Below are positions 39,444-48,005 of a DNA stretch of 64,000 nucleotides, in pieces. Numbering within the stretch: the stretch's first letter is position 1; each line of letters starts with the position of its first letter. Source of the stretch: M0103 sp040386155. GTDB taxonomy: Bacteria > Bacteroidota > Bacteroidia > Flavobacteriales_D > Crocinitomicaceae. The stretch covers positions 186,001 through 250,000 of the forward strand of contig JAZKFZ010000004.1 of the NCBI GenBank assembly GCA_040386155.1. The letters run 5' to 3'. The position numbers and the translations under genes are program-made. The notes under the pieces are model-generated. The model was not told where the DNA came from. It ran no database searches and was given only the letters and a program-made list of their open reading frames with translations.

Positions 39444-42339
39444 GTATTCGTATGTAGACTTTTGTTCCTGAGGCGTTTCCGTTCCCATCAAATTTATCGA
39501 CAATTTCAACACCTACAACACCAATCTTCGCATGATTTAATAATTCGAGTCGTTTTTCTAATGCACCCGTCGCAAAAGATTGATGTTCCGCACGGTTTTC
39601 TTTATTGATTTCAGTGGATGCTACCCGACCAATTCCATTGTCATCAATTTCCACAATCAACATTTCATTGTCGTCATCATAGCTGAAATGCAGATTTAAT
39701 TCCTTCGAACCAGTTTTGTGTCTTAACCCATGCTTGAAACAATTTTCAACATACGGTTGAATCACCAGTGATGGAATTTGAATGCCAGAAACATCTACAT
39801 TTTCATCTATTAAAATGTGGTGTGAAAATTCATTTTGAAGCAACATTGCTTCTAGTTTGATATACAAATCCAAAGTTTCAATCTCGCGTTCTAAAGAAAC
39901 ACTCGGAAGCGAACTCATATCAAGTACTTTTCTTACGAGATTAGAAAAATCACTCAAGTAGCGAGCAGCATTCTTCTTATCGTTCTCATAGATGTAGCCT
40001 TTAATAGAATTCAACACATTGAACAGAAAGTGCGGATTCATTTGGGCTTTGAGCGCATTTTGTTGAGTTAATCGCAATTCATTTTCTAACTGAAGCTGTA
40101 TTAGTTGAATTTGTTGTTTTTTACGCAAGACGAGCATTCTTTGTCGTGAGATCATAAATGCAATACCAGAAACTACCAATACGATTAAAACATAAAACCA
40201 CCATCGTTCCCAAATAGGAGGGATGACCTTTAGCTGAAAGTTAAGGATATTCTCAGAGTTTTTTCCTTCGTGATCAATCAGTTTCAATTCGAGTGTAATG
40301 TTTCCAGAAGGTAATTTCGGTATCACAATTTTCCCTACAGAACCTGGAACAGTAATCCATCGATCGCTGTATCCTTTGATTCTATAAGCGAAAAGAAAAT
40401 CACCATTTGAGTTATAGCTCAAACCGTCAGCAACGAGCGTTAATACATCGTTGTAATTTAGTTGAATGGTATGGTTTATCTCAACACTTTTGCTATTTAT
40501 GCGTAAGTCGCGAAACAACACACGACTTCGAATTTTACTTGTTCTAAGAATATCAAGTGGTATTTTTTGAATTCCTTTCCCTGTTGCTGCCCAACAAAAA
40601 TTTGTAGAAAAAACAAGTCCTCTTATATTGTTTGAACTCAATCCATTGTTTTTATTTATAAGCGATAAATTTCTGGTTTTCCCATTGACAATGAGAATTC
40701 CTTTGTTTGAAGCTAAATAAAGTTGTCCGTTATGCACTTTTAATTGCGTCGCACGTATCTGCGTATCGATTTGCATGATTAATTCAACATTCCCATTTTT
40801 TGACAAGGCGTAAATAATTCCTTCAAAAGAGAGAAAATATATTTTTTTATTAATAGGACAAGAAGCAAGTGAAATGATTTGTTTTTCCTGAAAAATTTGA
40901 TTTGTTTTAACCCATTTTCCATTGGATTTTTGAAGTTCATATAATCCCTTATTGGATGCCGCAAATAGATTATTCGAAAAGGGCGATTTTATAATTTCAC
41001 GAAACCATTCGGGTGAAAGTTGATTACGGCTATCGAGTACTTCATTAATTTGTGTGGCGAAGTACATACCTTGTGATGATAGAATAAAATAACCATCATT
41101 AGTATGCATCATGGCTTTAATCGGACGAGCATTAAAGTTTACACATTGGGTTTCGCCATTTTTATAACGAAAGATTTGATTCATTTTATTAAAATAGACA
41201 CACTTGTCAATGGAATCATAGTAGAACATACCAAAATCAGATTTCAATTCATGTTCAAATGTGTTGAGTTGATTCGTTTGACTGTTCAACGTCCCAATCA
41301 TACCAGTAGTTCCTGCGAAGAAAATGGTTTGGCCATCAGATGCAATGTGACTAAATTGGTCATTTTCAAATGCATTTGATTGTGCATTCCAACCGCGAAT
41401 TGCAAATGCAGGAATACGCAAGATGCCATTGTGAAGCGTTGTAAACCAATAATTGCCTTCGCGGTCTTTGATACAATTGGAAAAGGAAATTTGGTCAAAT
41501 AACAATTCTGAACGTCTACTTTTTTTATCAAATCGGATAAGTCCTGAATGTGTGTTTATCCAAATGATACCATCAATTTCTATTGCGGAAGTAGCTTTAC
41601 GACCATTAAGTAGCGAGGATAATTCGGGATTTGAAAAGATGACCCAACTATCATTTTTTTTGTAAAAAAAAGACCCATCTAAAATACCAATGAGCAATGG
41701 ATTTTTTGACGATTTTGAAATCAGAATTGGAACAGTGCTGTATTTTTTATCAATTGAATAGGATTTTTCACTGCCATTTGACCATTCAATGATTTTATCA
41801 GCATTATGGTACAGTACATTGCCATTTTCTGTTGAGTGTATATTATCTGTGAATGTGTTGCCGCCTAATGAAACATGTTCAGAGGATTTTACTACCTGCC
41901 ATTTCAACGTTCTTTCATTAAGTTTGAATGGATTTACAGCACTAGATATCCAAATGTATCCTTCTTGGTCATTCGCTATCCCATTCACCGGATAATTCCA
42001 ATCTTTGAGAATTTTTAGCTGCCCACTTTCAATGTAGAAAACTTGGTTATTGAAGTTGTATCCATAAATTCGTCCAGTGGGTGATTGGCATAATCCAGTT
42101 GCAGATCGTGCTGTTAAATCAGGCGAATTGAAATGTTCAAAAGTGATCCCATTGTATCGGTAAACACCAGCATCACAGCCAATCCAAATATATCCTTCTT
42201 TGTCTTCTAGAATGCAATAAATTTCATTGGATGGTGCACCATTTTCTATTGAATAAGAAAAATAGGACGGATATTGAGAAAAAACTACTGTATTACAGAG
42301 GCAACAAATAAAAATCAAAATTATTTTTGCAGTCTGCAT
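39436..42339 (-). CDS. Propeller/Y_Y_Y sensor histidine kinase, LytS-type
   Basis: 967 residues. Signal peptide, then a periplasmic beta-propeller of two-component-regulator repeats (EDKEGYIWIGCDAGVYRYN, NDQEGYIWISSA, KDREGNYWFTTLHNGILRI, and later GLSSNNIRGLVF). A Y_Y_Y domain follows (SYNSNGDFLFAYRIKGYSDRW, ~640-705), then one membrane helix at about 709-731. The cytoplasmic kinase has phospho-acceptor His770 in QMNPHFLFNVLNSIKGY, the LytS/His_kinase family, and the ATPase boxes VENCFKHGLRHK and DDNGIG. Propeller sensors of this type detect glycans or other surface ligands; the ligand here is unknown. It is co-transcribed with the LytTR regulator. Confidence 0.94.
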   Translation of the reverse strand: MQTAKIILIFICCLCNTVVFSQYPSYFSYSIENGAPSNEIYCILEDKEGYIWIGCDAGVYRYNGITFEHFNSPDLTARSATGLCQSPTGRIYGYNFNNQVFYIESGQLKILKDWNYPVNGIANDQEGYIWISSAVNPFKLNERTLKWQVVKSSEHVSLGGNTFTDNIHSTENGNVLYHNADKIIEWSNGSEKSYSIDKKYSTVPILISKSSKNPLLIGILDGSFFYKKNDSWVIFSNPELSSLLNGRKATSAIEIDGIIWINTHSGLIRFDKKSRRSELLFDQISFSNCIKDREGNYWFTTLHNGILRIPAFAIRGWNAQSNAFENDQFSHIASDGQTIFFAGTTGMIGTLNSQTNQLNTFEHELKSDFGMFYYDSIDKCVYFNKMNQIFRYKNGETQCVNFNARPIKAMMHTNDGYFILSSQGMYFATQINEVLDSRNQLSPEWFREIIKSPFSNNLFAASNKGLYELQKSNGKWVKTNQIFQEKQIISLASCPINKKIYFLSFEGIIYALSKNGNVELIMQIDTQIRATQLKVHNGQLYLASNKGILIVNGKTRNLSLINKNNGLSSNNIRGLVFSTNFCWAATGKGIQKIPLDILRTSKIRSRVLFRDLRINSKSVEINHTIQLNYNDVLTLVADGLSYNSNGDFLFAYRIKGYSDRWITVPGSVGKIVIPKLPSGNITLELKLIDHEGKNSENILNFQLKVIPPIWERWWFYVLIVLVVSGIAFMISRQRMLVLRKKQQIQLIQLQLENELRLTQQNALKAQMNPHFLFNVLNSIKGYIYENDKKNAARYLSDFSNLVRKVLDMSSLPSVSLEREIETLDLYIKLEAMLLQNEFSHHILIDENVDVSGIQIPSLVIQPYVENCFKHGLRHKTGSKELNLHFSYDDDNEMLIVEIDDNGIGRVASTEINKENRAEHQSFATGALEKRLELLNHAKIGVVGVEIVDKFDGNGNASGTKVYIRIHV

Positions 42340-42392
42340 AGTAGGGGTTAATAGTAGATATAACTTTTATAAAACTAAAAGGAGTTGAAATT

Positions 42393-43385
42393 TTAATGTG
42401 ATTCGCGTGATTTAAATTCACAGCTAAAAATATGGTGCTTGCCATGTACCTGGTGATTGTTCAGGCGCTCCATCAAGCGATCTACAGTTTCATTGCTGAT
42501 CTTCTCAATTGGGATGTAAAGCGAAGAAATACTTGGTTTCATTAAGGTGAACGTAAGGTGATCTTCAAAGGATATCAAACGTACTTCCTCAGGAATTTTT
42601 ACATCTAGTTTTTTTAATTGATATAAGGTGGTGAACGTTGCGGCGTTATTGATCGTAATAAATGAATCTGTTCCTTTTTTACGCTCATTTTCAATTTGCA
42701 CTAAATTTCGTTCACGATCTCCTGTTAACTGAACAATGTCAAACTCGATCCCTGCTTTTTTACAAGCGTCAGAAATACCTTTTATTCTATTACGATAGGT
42801 GGAAATCTCTTTTTCATATTGAACAATAATTGCCAATCTTTTTGGTTGTTGAGAGAATTTTTCTACTAAATTATATGCTTCTAGATAATCTTCTATTCCA
42901 ATGAAATCAGCATCATTATCACCGATCCGGTCAACGAAGACTACGGGAATATGCGTGTCTACTAAAATGGGTATGAGAGCGTCCATGCTATTCGCTGGGG
43001 CAATAATCATGGCATCGATAGAACGCTGAATCAGTTCTTTCATCAAAGAAATCTCTCTTTCTTTATCATCATTCGTGTTGATGATAATAGTGCTATATTC
43101 TTTGTTGTAGAGTTCTTCTTGTATTGATTTGCAGAGCTGCGCATACATCGGATTAGTGATGTCGGGTAGCACAAGTCCAATTGTTTTAGTTTGACCTTGG
43201 CGAAGACTTTTAGCATAAAAATTCGGAACATACGCCATTTCTTTGGCCTTTGTCAGAATAATTTTTTGTTTTTCTTTGCTGATATTGAATTGGTCGCCTT
43301 TGCCATTTAAGACGAAGGAAACAGTAGCTTTCGATACTCCGACAGCCATTGCAATATCTTTTAGGGAGGTTTTTTTCTCTCTCAT
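42393..43385 (-). CDS. LacI-family transcriptional regulator
   Basis: 330 residues. N-terminal helix-turn-helix with the LacI layout (TSLKDIAMAVGVSKATVSFVLNGKG) and hinge (AKSLRQGQTKTIGLVLPD), then a periplasmic-binding-protein-like effector domain to the end (PVVFVDRIG, RLISFEDHLTFTLMKPSISSL). Such regulators usually control sugar uptake and respond to a sugar. No transporter or glycoside gene is adjacent. It begins 26 nt behind the M48 protease gene and ends 53 nt before the sensor kinase gene, so it may be co-transcribed with either. Confidence 0.93.
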   Translation of the reverse strand: MREKKTSLKDIAMAVGVSKATVSFVLNGKGDQFNISKEKQKIILTKAKEMAYVPNFYAKSLRQGQTKTIGLVLPDITNPMYAQLCKSIQEELYNKEYSTIIINTNDDKEREISLMKELIQRSIDAMIIAPANSMDALIPILVDTHIPVVFVDRIGDNDADFIGIEDYLEAYNLVEKFSQQPKRLAIIVQYEKEISTYRNRIKGISDACKKAGIEFDIVQLTGDRERNLVQIENERKKGTDSFITINNAATFTTLYQLKKLDVKIPEEVRLISFEDHLTFTLMKPSISSLYIPIEKISNETVDRLMERLNNHQVHGKHHIFSCEFKSRESH

Positions 43386-43411
43386 GATCTAAATAAAAGG
43401 TAGGGAGTTGT

Positions 43412-44230
43412 TTAAGGTAGTTTTGCAATCATTGCTTTGTATTCAGTGGCATTGGTTTGAGTGCCTTGGCAGCCCATGGTAGTTTTGGTGTTTATAAAAG
43501 CTTCAATTCTATTTCCTGGATCCGGGTGTGTGCTTAAAAATTCTGGTGTTCTAGCACCGCCTTCTGCTTGTATTTTTTCGAAGAAACCAGCACCACCAGC
43601 TGCATCCCACTCTGTTGGACAAAGATATTTTACCGAACACTCGTCTGCTTGTTGCTCGTGTGAGCGCGAAAATTTTAGACCAATAAGTGCCCCAGAAACT
43701 TGTTTTAAGGCCTCACGATTTCCAGCAATAACATCCAACATTACTTGAACACCAAACATGGAGGTCATTTGTCTAGTTGAATGACGCATATCTGCATGAC
43801 CCATTTCATGACCCATCACTCCTGCTAATTGCGCTTCATTGTCTAGATATTTCAAGATTCCAGTGTAAACGTAAATGTATCCACCTGGCGTGCAAAAAGC
43901 GTTCAACACAGAGTCGTTCTGAACAATTCTAATTCGCCAACTAAATTCATCTTTGTAGTCCACGTTTCCGCTATTCAAAATTTTGTTGCGGATGTCATAG
44001 ATATATTTGTACACAGCTAAGTTTGATGCTGAGTCGAGAATTGGATATTCAGCAGGATTTCCATCAATTTCAGCAGCAACTTGAGCACCAAATTGTTTGT
44101 CTTGTTCCACCGTAAAAAGGTTCACTCCTTTCCCCTTGTTTTTGGAGTTAATCATTCCACATGATGCAACAAGCATTGCAACAGCTACGTAGGAAAGTAG
44201 CGTTACTGAAGTGTAGGTTCTAGTTTTCAT
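43412..44230 (-). CDS. M48-family zinc metalloprotease lipoprotein
   Basis: 272 residues from ATG 44230; the open frame extends upstream into the preceding gene. The signal peptide ends in lipobox VASC (Cys about 25). The zinc site is H141-E142-M-G-H145, with the downstream glutamate in QQADECSVKYL. The rest matches BepA/LoiP-like periplasmic peptidases that watch over outer-membrane proteins. It has a GGYIYVYTGIL stretch just before the active site, and SRSHEQQADE and STHPDPGNRIEA after it. The stop lies 26 nt before the LacI-type gene. A quality-control role for envelope proteins is inferred from the family. Confidence 0.92.
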   Translation of the reverse strand: MKTRTYTSVTLLSYVAVAMLVASCGMINSKNKGKGVNLFTVEQDKQFGAQVAAEIDGNPAEYPILDSASNLAVYKYIYDIRNKILNSGNVDYKDEFSWRIRIVQNDSVLNAFCTPGGYIYVYTGILKYLDNEAQLAGVMGHEMGHADMRHSTRQMTSMFGVQVMLDVIAGNREALKQVSGALIGLKFSRSHEQQADECSVKYLCPTEWDAAGGAGFFEKIQAEGGARTPEFLSTHPDPGNRIEAFINTKTTMGCQGTQTNATEYKAMIAKLP

Positions 44231-44232
44231 AG

Positions 44233-44889
44233 TTATAAAATATAAGGTACAAGTTGGTTTGTAGAGAAGGTAATCAGGACCGCAAGTGACCATCCTAAAT
44301 AAACTTCTCTAGGTGTATGACGATTCAAATATAAGCGAGCGGTGATTACTAGTCCAGACGCAACAATTGGTGCAATGACAATCCAAAATGGAAACAAAAC
44401 CATGTTATAAGTGTAAGCAAAAATAAATCCGGTTAAAATACCTGCACCACCGGCGTGTAAACTAATTTTCATCCAACGTGTAATAAATAACGAAACTCCT
44501 GTAACGATTGCTCCTGATAATGGTACTCCGTAAATAAATTTAGGAAACACATAGCCAGGGAACTTCAAAACGAAGACGGCATACAGTATCAAACAATATG
44601 CCAACATTATCAAAAGAGGAATTTTTCGTTGCGATTTATCCTCCATATCGATAGTAGTAATGATGTTTCGCTTGTGTAAGACCAAAAAAGAAAGTCCAGG
44701 AGCTACGCAACCAAAGGCAAAAAATAGCACTAAGATGGATATTTTAACGTTTTCATTAAGAAAAAACAAGGAATCCTTGTTCAAAGCGTAATCTTGTAAA
44801 TTAGGTACATACATTGCTAAAAGTAAGCCGTAAACAGGCATAAACAGTGGTAAAAATACCCAAGATGCAATGTGGGAGAATATTTTCAT
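44233..44889 (-). CDS. PAP2-like integral membrane protein with altered active-site motifs
   Basis: 218 residues with about six membrane helices. The C-terminal part, KISLHAGGAGILTGF and ARLYLNRHTPREVYLGW, lines up with motifs 2 and 3 of PAP2 phosphatases. However, the usual P-S-G-H is SLHAGG, the first Ser of S-R-x5-H is Ala, and the final Asp is not at its place. The fold is probably kept while phosphatase activity is doubtful. Its ATG overlaps the rpoN stop by one base (TAATG), and the M48 gene follows after 2 nt. Confidence 0.7.
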   Translation of the reverse strand: MKIFSHIASWVFLPLFMPVYGLLLAMYVPNLQDYALNKDSLFFLNENVKISILVLFFAFGCVAPGLSFLVLHKRNIITTIDMEDKSQRKIPLLIMLAYCLILYAVFVLKFPGYVFPKFIYGVPLSGAIVTGVSLFITRWMKISLHAGGAGILTGFIFAYTYNMVLFPFWIVIAPIVASGLVITARLYLNRHTPREVYLGWSLAVLITFSTNQLVPYIL

Positions 44890-46337
44890 TAAAGCTCTTT
44901 TCGCATGCGTGCTACAGGAATATGAAGTTGTTCGCGGTATTTCGCCACAGTTCTTCGCGCAATATTATAGCCTTTATCTTTTAGCAAGTCCATTAATTTT
45001 TCATCTGTTAATGGTTTCTTTTTTAACTCTCCTTCAATGGCATCAGAAAGAATTTTTTTCACCTCACGTGTTGATACTTCCTCGCCAGAATCAGTGGAAA
45101 GTGATTCGGAGAAAAAGTACTTAAGTGCATAAATTCCAAAATTTGTTTGTACATATTTACTATTTGCAACCCTTGAAATTGTAGAGATATCTAGGCGAAT
45201 GATGTCTGCAATATCTTTTAAAATCATGGGACGAAGATTGGTTTCGTCGCCCGTCAAGAAGTATTCTTCTTGGTAATTCATAATAGCAGACATTGTCATT
45301 AAAAGCGTTTGTTGTCTTTGTTTGATGGCATCAATGAACCATTTTGCCCCATCTAACTTTTGTTTTACAAACATCAAGGCATCTTTATCTGATTTGGATG
45401 CTTTTGCTCCTTCAGCATATTTTTGTAACATTGTTTGGTATTCTCTACTCACTTTTAATTCTGGAGCATTTCTACTGTTCAATGTTAACTCTAGCTGCCC
45501 ATCGTATTCATTGATCATGAAATCGGGGATGATTTGCTGATGATTTTTTGATGATTCCTTCAACGAGCCACCAGGTTTGGGATTCAAACGCAAAATTTCA
45601 TCAATCGCTTCCTTCAAATCGCTATCTTCAATTTCTAGCTTTTTTGTGATTTTTTCGTAGTGTTTCTTCGTGAATTCTTCAAAGAATTGCTCTAAAATAA
45701 TCTTTGCAGTATACTTGGTAATATCACCATCTTGTCGGCGATTGATTTGTAGTAAAAGACATTCTTGTAAATCGCGGGCACCAACTCCTGCTGGGTCTAA
45801 TTCTTGAATTAATTTGAGTACACTTTCCAACTCCATTTCATTCGTGGAAATATTGGCAGAAAATGCTAAGTCATCTACGATATCTTCTAATTCTCTCTTC
45901 AAATAGCCTGATTCATCCAAATTTCCGATGATGATGTCTGCAATTAAGAACTGATGATCATCGAGATCGAGTAAGTGCAGTTGTTCGGTAAGTTTTTCTT
46001 GAAACGATTGATCACCTGAAAGCGGCACAACCCGCTCTTCATCATCACGACTTTTATTAGAAACCCGCGTTTTGTAGTCAGCGTAATCATCGTCCATGTA
46101 ATTGGAGATGTCTAAGTTTAAATCATCATCGTTGTTATCGAATTCATCGTCTACACCTTCACCATATTCATCATTGTCTCGATCTTCTCCTTCTTCCAAA
46201 GCTGGATTCTCTTCAATTTCTTGCTTGATGCGTTGGTCCAGTTCAATGGTAGGAACCTGCAACAATTTCATTAATTGAATTTGCTGAGGAGAAAGTCGTT
46301 GGTCGAGTTTTTGAACTAAATGTTGTTTAAGTGCCAT
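44889..46337 (-). CDS. rpoN: RNA polymerase sigma-54 factor
   Basis: 482 residues. Region I is the glutamine/leucine-rich QKLDQRLSPQQIQLMKLLQ.., which contacts activators. Region II is highly acidic (residues ~48-85 are mostly D and E). The core-binding region and C-terminal DNA-binding domain follow, ending with the RpoN box ARRTVAKYR at 460-468, which reads the -24 element. Normal length. First gene of the run rpoN, PAP2-like, M48 protease, LacI-type regulator. No sigma-54 activator gene is in the window. Confidence 0.96.
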   Translation of the reverse strand: MALKQHLVQKLDQRLSPQQIQLMKLLQVPTIELDQRIKQEIEENPALEEGEDRDNDEYGEGVDDEFDNNDDDLNLDISNYMDDDYADYKTRVSNKSRDDEERVVPLSGDQSFQEKLTEQLHLLDLDDHQFLIADIIIGNLDESGYLKRELEDIVDDLAFSANISTNEMELESVLKLIQELDPAGVGARDLQECLLLQINRRQDGDITKYTAKIILEQFFEEFTKKHYEKITKKLEIEDSDLKEAIDEILRLNPKPGGSLKESSKNHQQIIPDFMINEYDGQLELTLNSRNAPELKVSREYQTMLQKYAEGAKASKSDKDALMFVKQKLDGAKWFIDAIKQRQQTLLMTMSAIMNYQEEYFLTGDETNLRPMILKDIADIIRLDISTISRVANSKYVQTNFGIYALKYFFSESLSTDSGEEVSTREVKKILSDAIEGELKKKPLTDEKLMDLLKDKGYNIARRTVAKYREQLHIPVARMRKEL

Positions 46338-46381
46338 TTCGGTGAATATCTATCAATTACGTAAATGTAAATAAAATAAAA

Positions 46382-47833
46382 TTAAAATTCAGCGTTTTGT
46401 GGCGTCCTTGGGAAAGGAATCACATCACGAATGTTGGTCATTCCTGTAACGAACATAATCATTCGTTCAAATCCTAAACCAAATCCTGCATGCGGTACAG
46501 ATCCAAATCGACGTGTGTCAAGGTACCACCACAAATCTTCTTCTTCAATATGGAAAGCAGCACATTTTTCTTTCAGAATATCCAAGCGTTCTTCACGCTG
46601 AGAACCTCCTACCATTTCTCCGATGCCTGGAAACAAGATATCCATTGCTGCAACCGTTTCTTTTCCGGGCTCACAATTATCATTCTTGCGCATGTAGAAT
46701 GCTTTGAAAGATGCTGGATAGTTGGTGATGATGACTGGACGTTTAAATTCTTTTTCTACCAAATAGCGCTCATGTTCACTTTGCAAATCAGTGCCCCAAG
46801 CAACATCGTATTGAAATTTTTTCTTTTTGAAATGGTTTGAATTCAATAGCACATCAATAGCTTCTGTGTAGGTAATGCGCTTAAAATCATTTGAAGTAAC
46901 AAATTGAAGGCGTTCAATTAAGCCTAATTCATTTCGTTCATTGGCTGGTTTCGTCAGTTGTTCCTGCGCCTCTCTGTCGTGTAGAAATTTAAGATCATCC
47001 GCACAGTTTTCCATCACATACTTACAAATGTGCTTTAGCATTTCTTCCGCTAAATCCATGTTGTCGTTGATGTCTGCAAATGCAACTTCGGGTTCTATCA
47101 TCCAGAATTCAGCAAGGTGACGAGAAGTGTTTGAATTTTCGGCACGAAATGTTGGTCCGAAGGTATATACTTGTCCAAGTGCTGTTGCTGCTAATTCTCC
47201 TTCCAACTGACCAGAAACTGTAAGATTTACTGATTTTCCGAAAAAATCTTCTTTAAAATTGACAGATCCATCTTCATTTAATGGTGGGTTTTTGGGATCA
47301 AGGTTGGTAACGCGAAACATTTCACCTGCTCCTTCAGCATCTGAACCCGTAATAATTGGTGTATGTAAATAGAAGAATCCTTTGTCGTTAAAAAACTGAT
47401 GAATAGCAAAAGAAACGGCGTGACGAATTCTAAAAACAGCAGCAAATGTATTGGTACGAAAACGCAAATGTGCTTGATCGCGCAAAAACTCTAAGCTATG
47501 TTTTTTAGGCTGCATCACCGTTTTCTGAACATCATCGGGATTTGCTTCCCCAATAATTTCAATTGCTGTAACCTGCAATTCCACTGCTTGTCCAGCGCCT
47601 TGCGATTCAACTAATAGTCCTTTTAGTCCAACTGCTGCGGCCGTTGTAATTTTCTTAAGCAATGCTTCATCAAATTGCTCAAAATCAACTACAGCTTGTA
47701 GTGTATTGATCGTTGAACCATCATTCAACTGAATAAATCGATTGCTTCGAAAAGCGCGCACCCATCCTTTTACAAGGTATTCATTCCCAATAACTGGCTG
47801 TTTTAATAATTCGGCAATTTTTGTTCGTTTCAT
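46382..47833 (-). CDS. asnS: Asparaginyl-tRNA synthetase
   Basis: 483 residues from ATG 47833; the frame is open to a TTG at 47863, but that codon overlaps the promoter region. Class IIb synthetase: anticodon-binding OB fold (YLVKGWVRAFRSNRFIQLNDGS), motif 2 FRAENSNTSRHLAEFWMIEPE, motif 3 GFGLGFERMIMFVTG. The ending RDVIPFPRTPQNAEF is typical of AsnRS (aspartate enzymes differ). Charges tRNA-Asn. Monocistronic, with its own -7 box. Confidence 0.96.
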   Translation of the reverse strand: MKRTKIAELLKQPVIGNEYLVKGWVRAFRSNRFIQLNDGSTINTLQAVVDFEQFDEALLKKITTAAAVGLKGLLVESQGAGQAVELQVTAIEIIGEANPDDVQKTVMQPKKHSLEFLRDQAHLRFRTNTFAAVFRIRHAVSFAIHQFFNDKGFFYLHTPIITGSDAEGAGEMFRVTNLDPKNPPLNEDGSVNFKEDFFGKSVNLTVSGQLEGELAATALGQVYTFGPTFRAENSNTSRHLAEFWMIEPEVAFADINDNMDLAEEMLKHICKYVMENCADDLKFLHDREAQEQLTKPANERNELGLIERLQFVTSNDFKRITYTEAIDVLLNSNHFKKKKFQYDVAWGTDLQSEHERYLVEKEFKRPVIITNYPASFKAFYMRKNDNCEPGKETVAAMDILFPGIGEMVGGSQREERLDILKEKCAAFHIEEEDLWWYLDTRRFGSVPHAGFGLGFERMIMFVTGMTNIRDVIPFPRTPQNAEF

Positions 47834-47852
47834 TTGTTTGAAATAGAGGTTG

Positions 47853-47860
47853 CAAATATA
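47853..47860 (-). promoter_or_regulatory. -7 promoter box of asnS
   Basis: On the minus strand TATATTTG, a full match to TAnnTTTG, 19 nt before the asnS ATG. Implies a very short leader. Confidence 0.55.
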
Positions 47861-48005
47861 CAAAAATGAGTTTGGCTAGTGGCCCTCGTTTTCCTGAAAA
47901 ATTAGAAAATATCAAATAGTGTTGAAGTGAGAAATAGCATTTCAATTTTTGTCGAATACCTACCAGTTTTGGATGAAAGAAAAAGAAATCTCCAATCCTT
48001 TCAAC

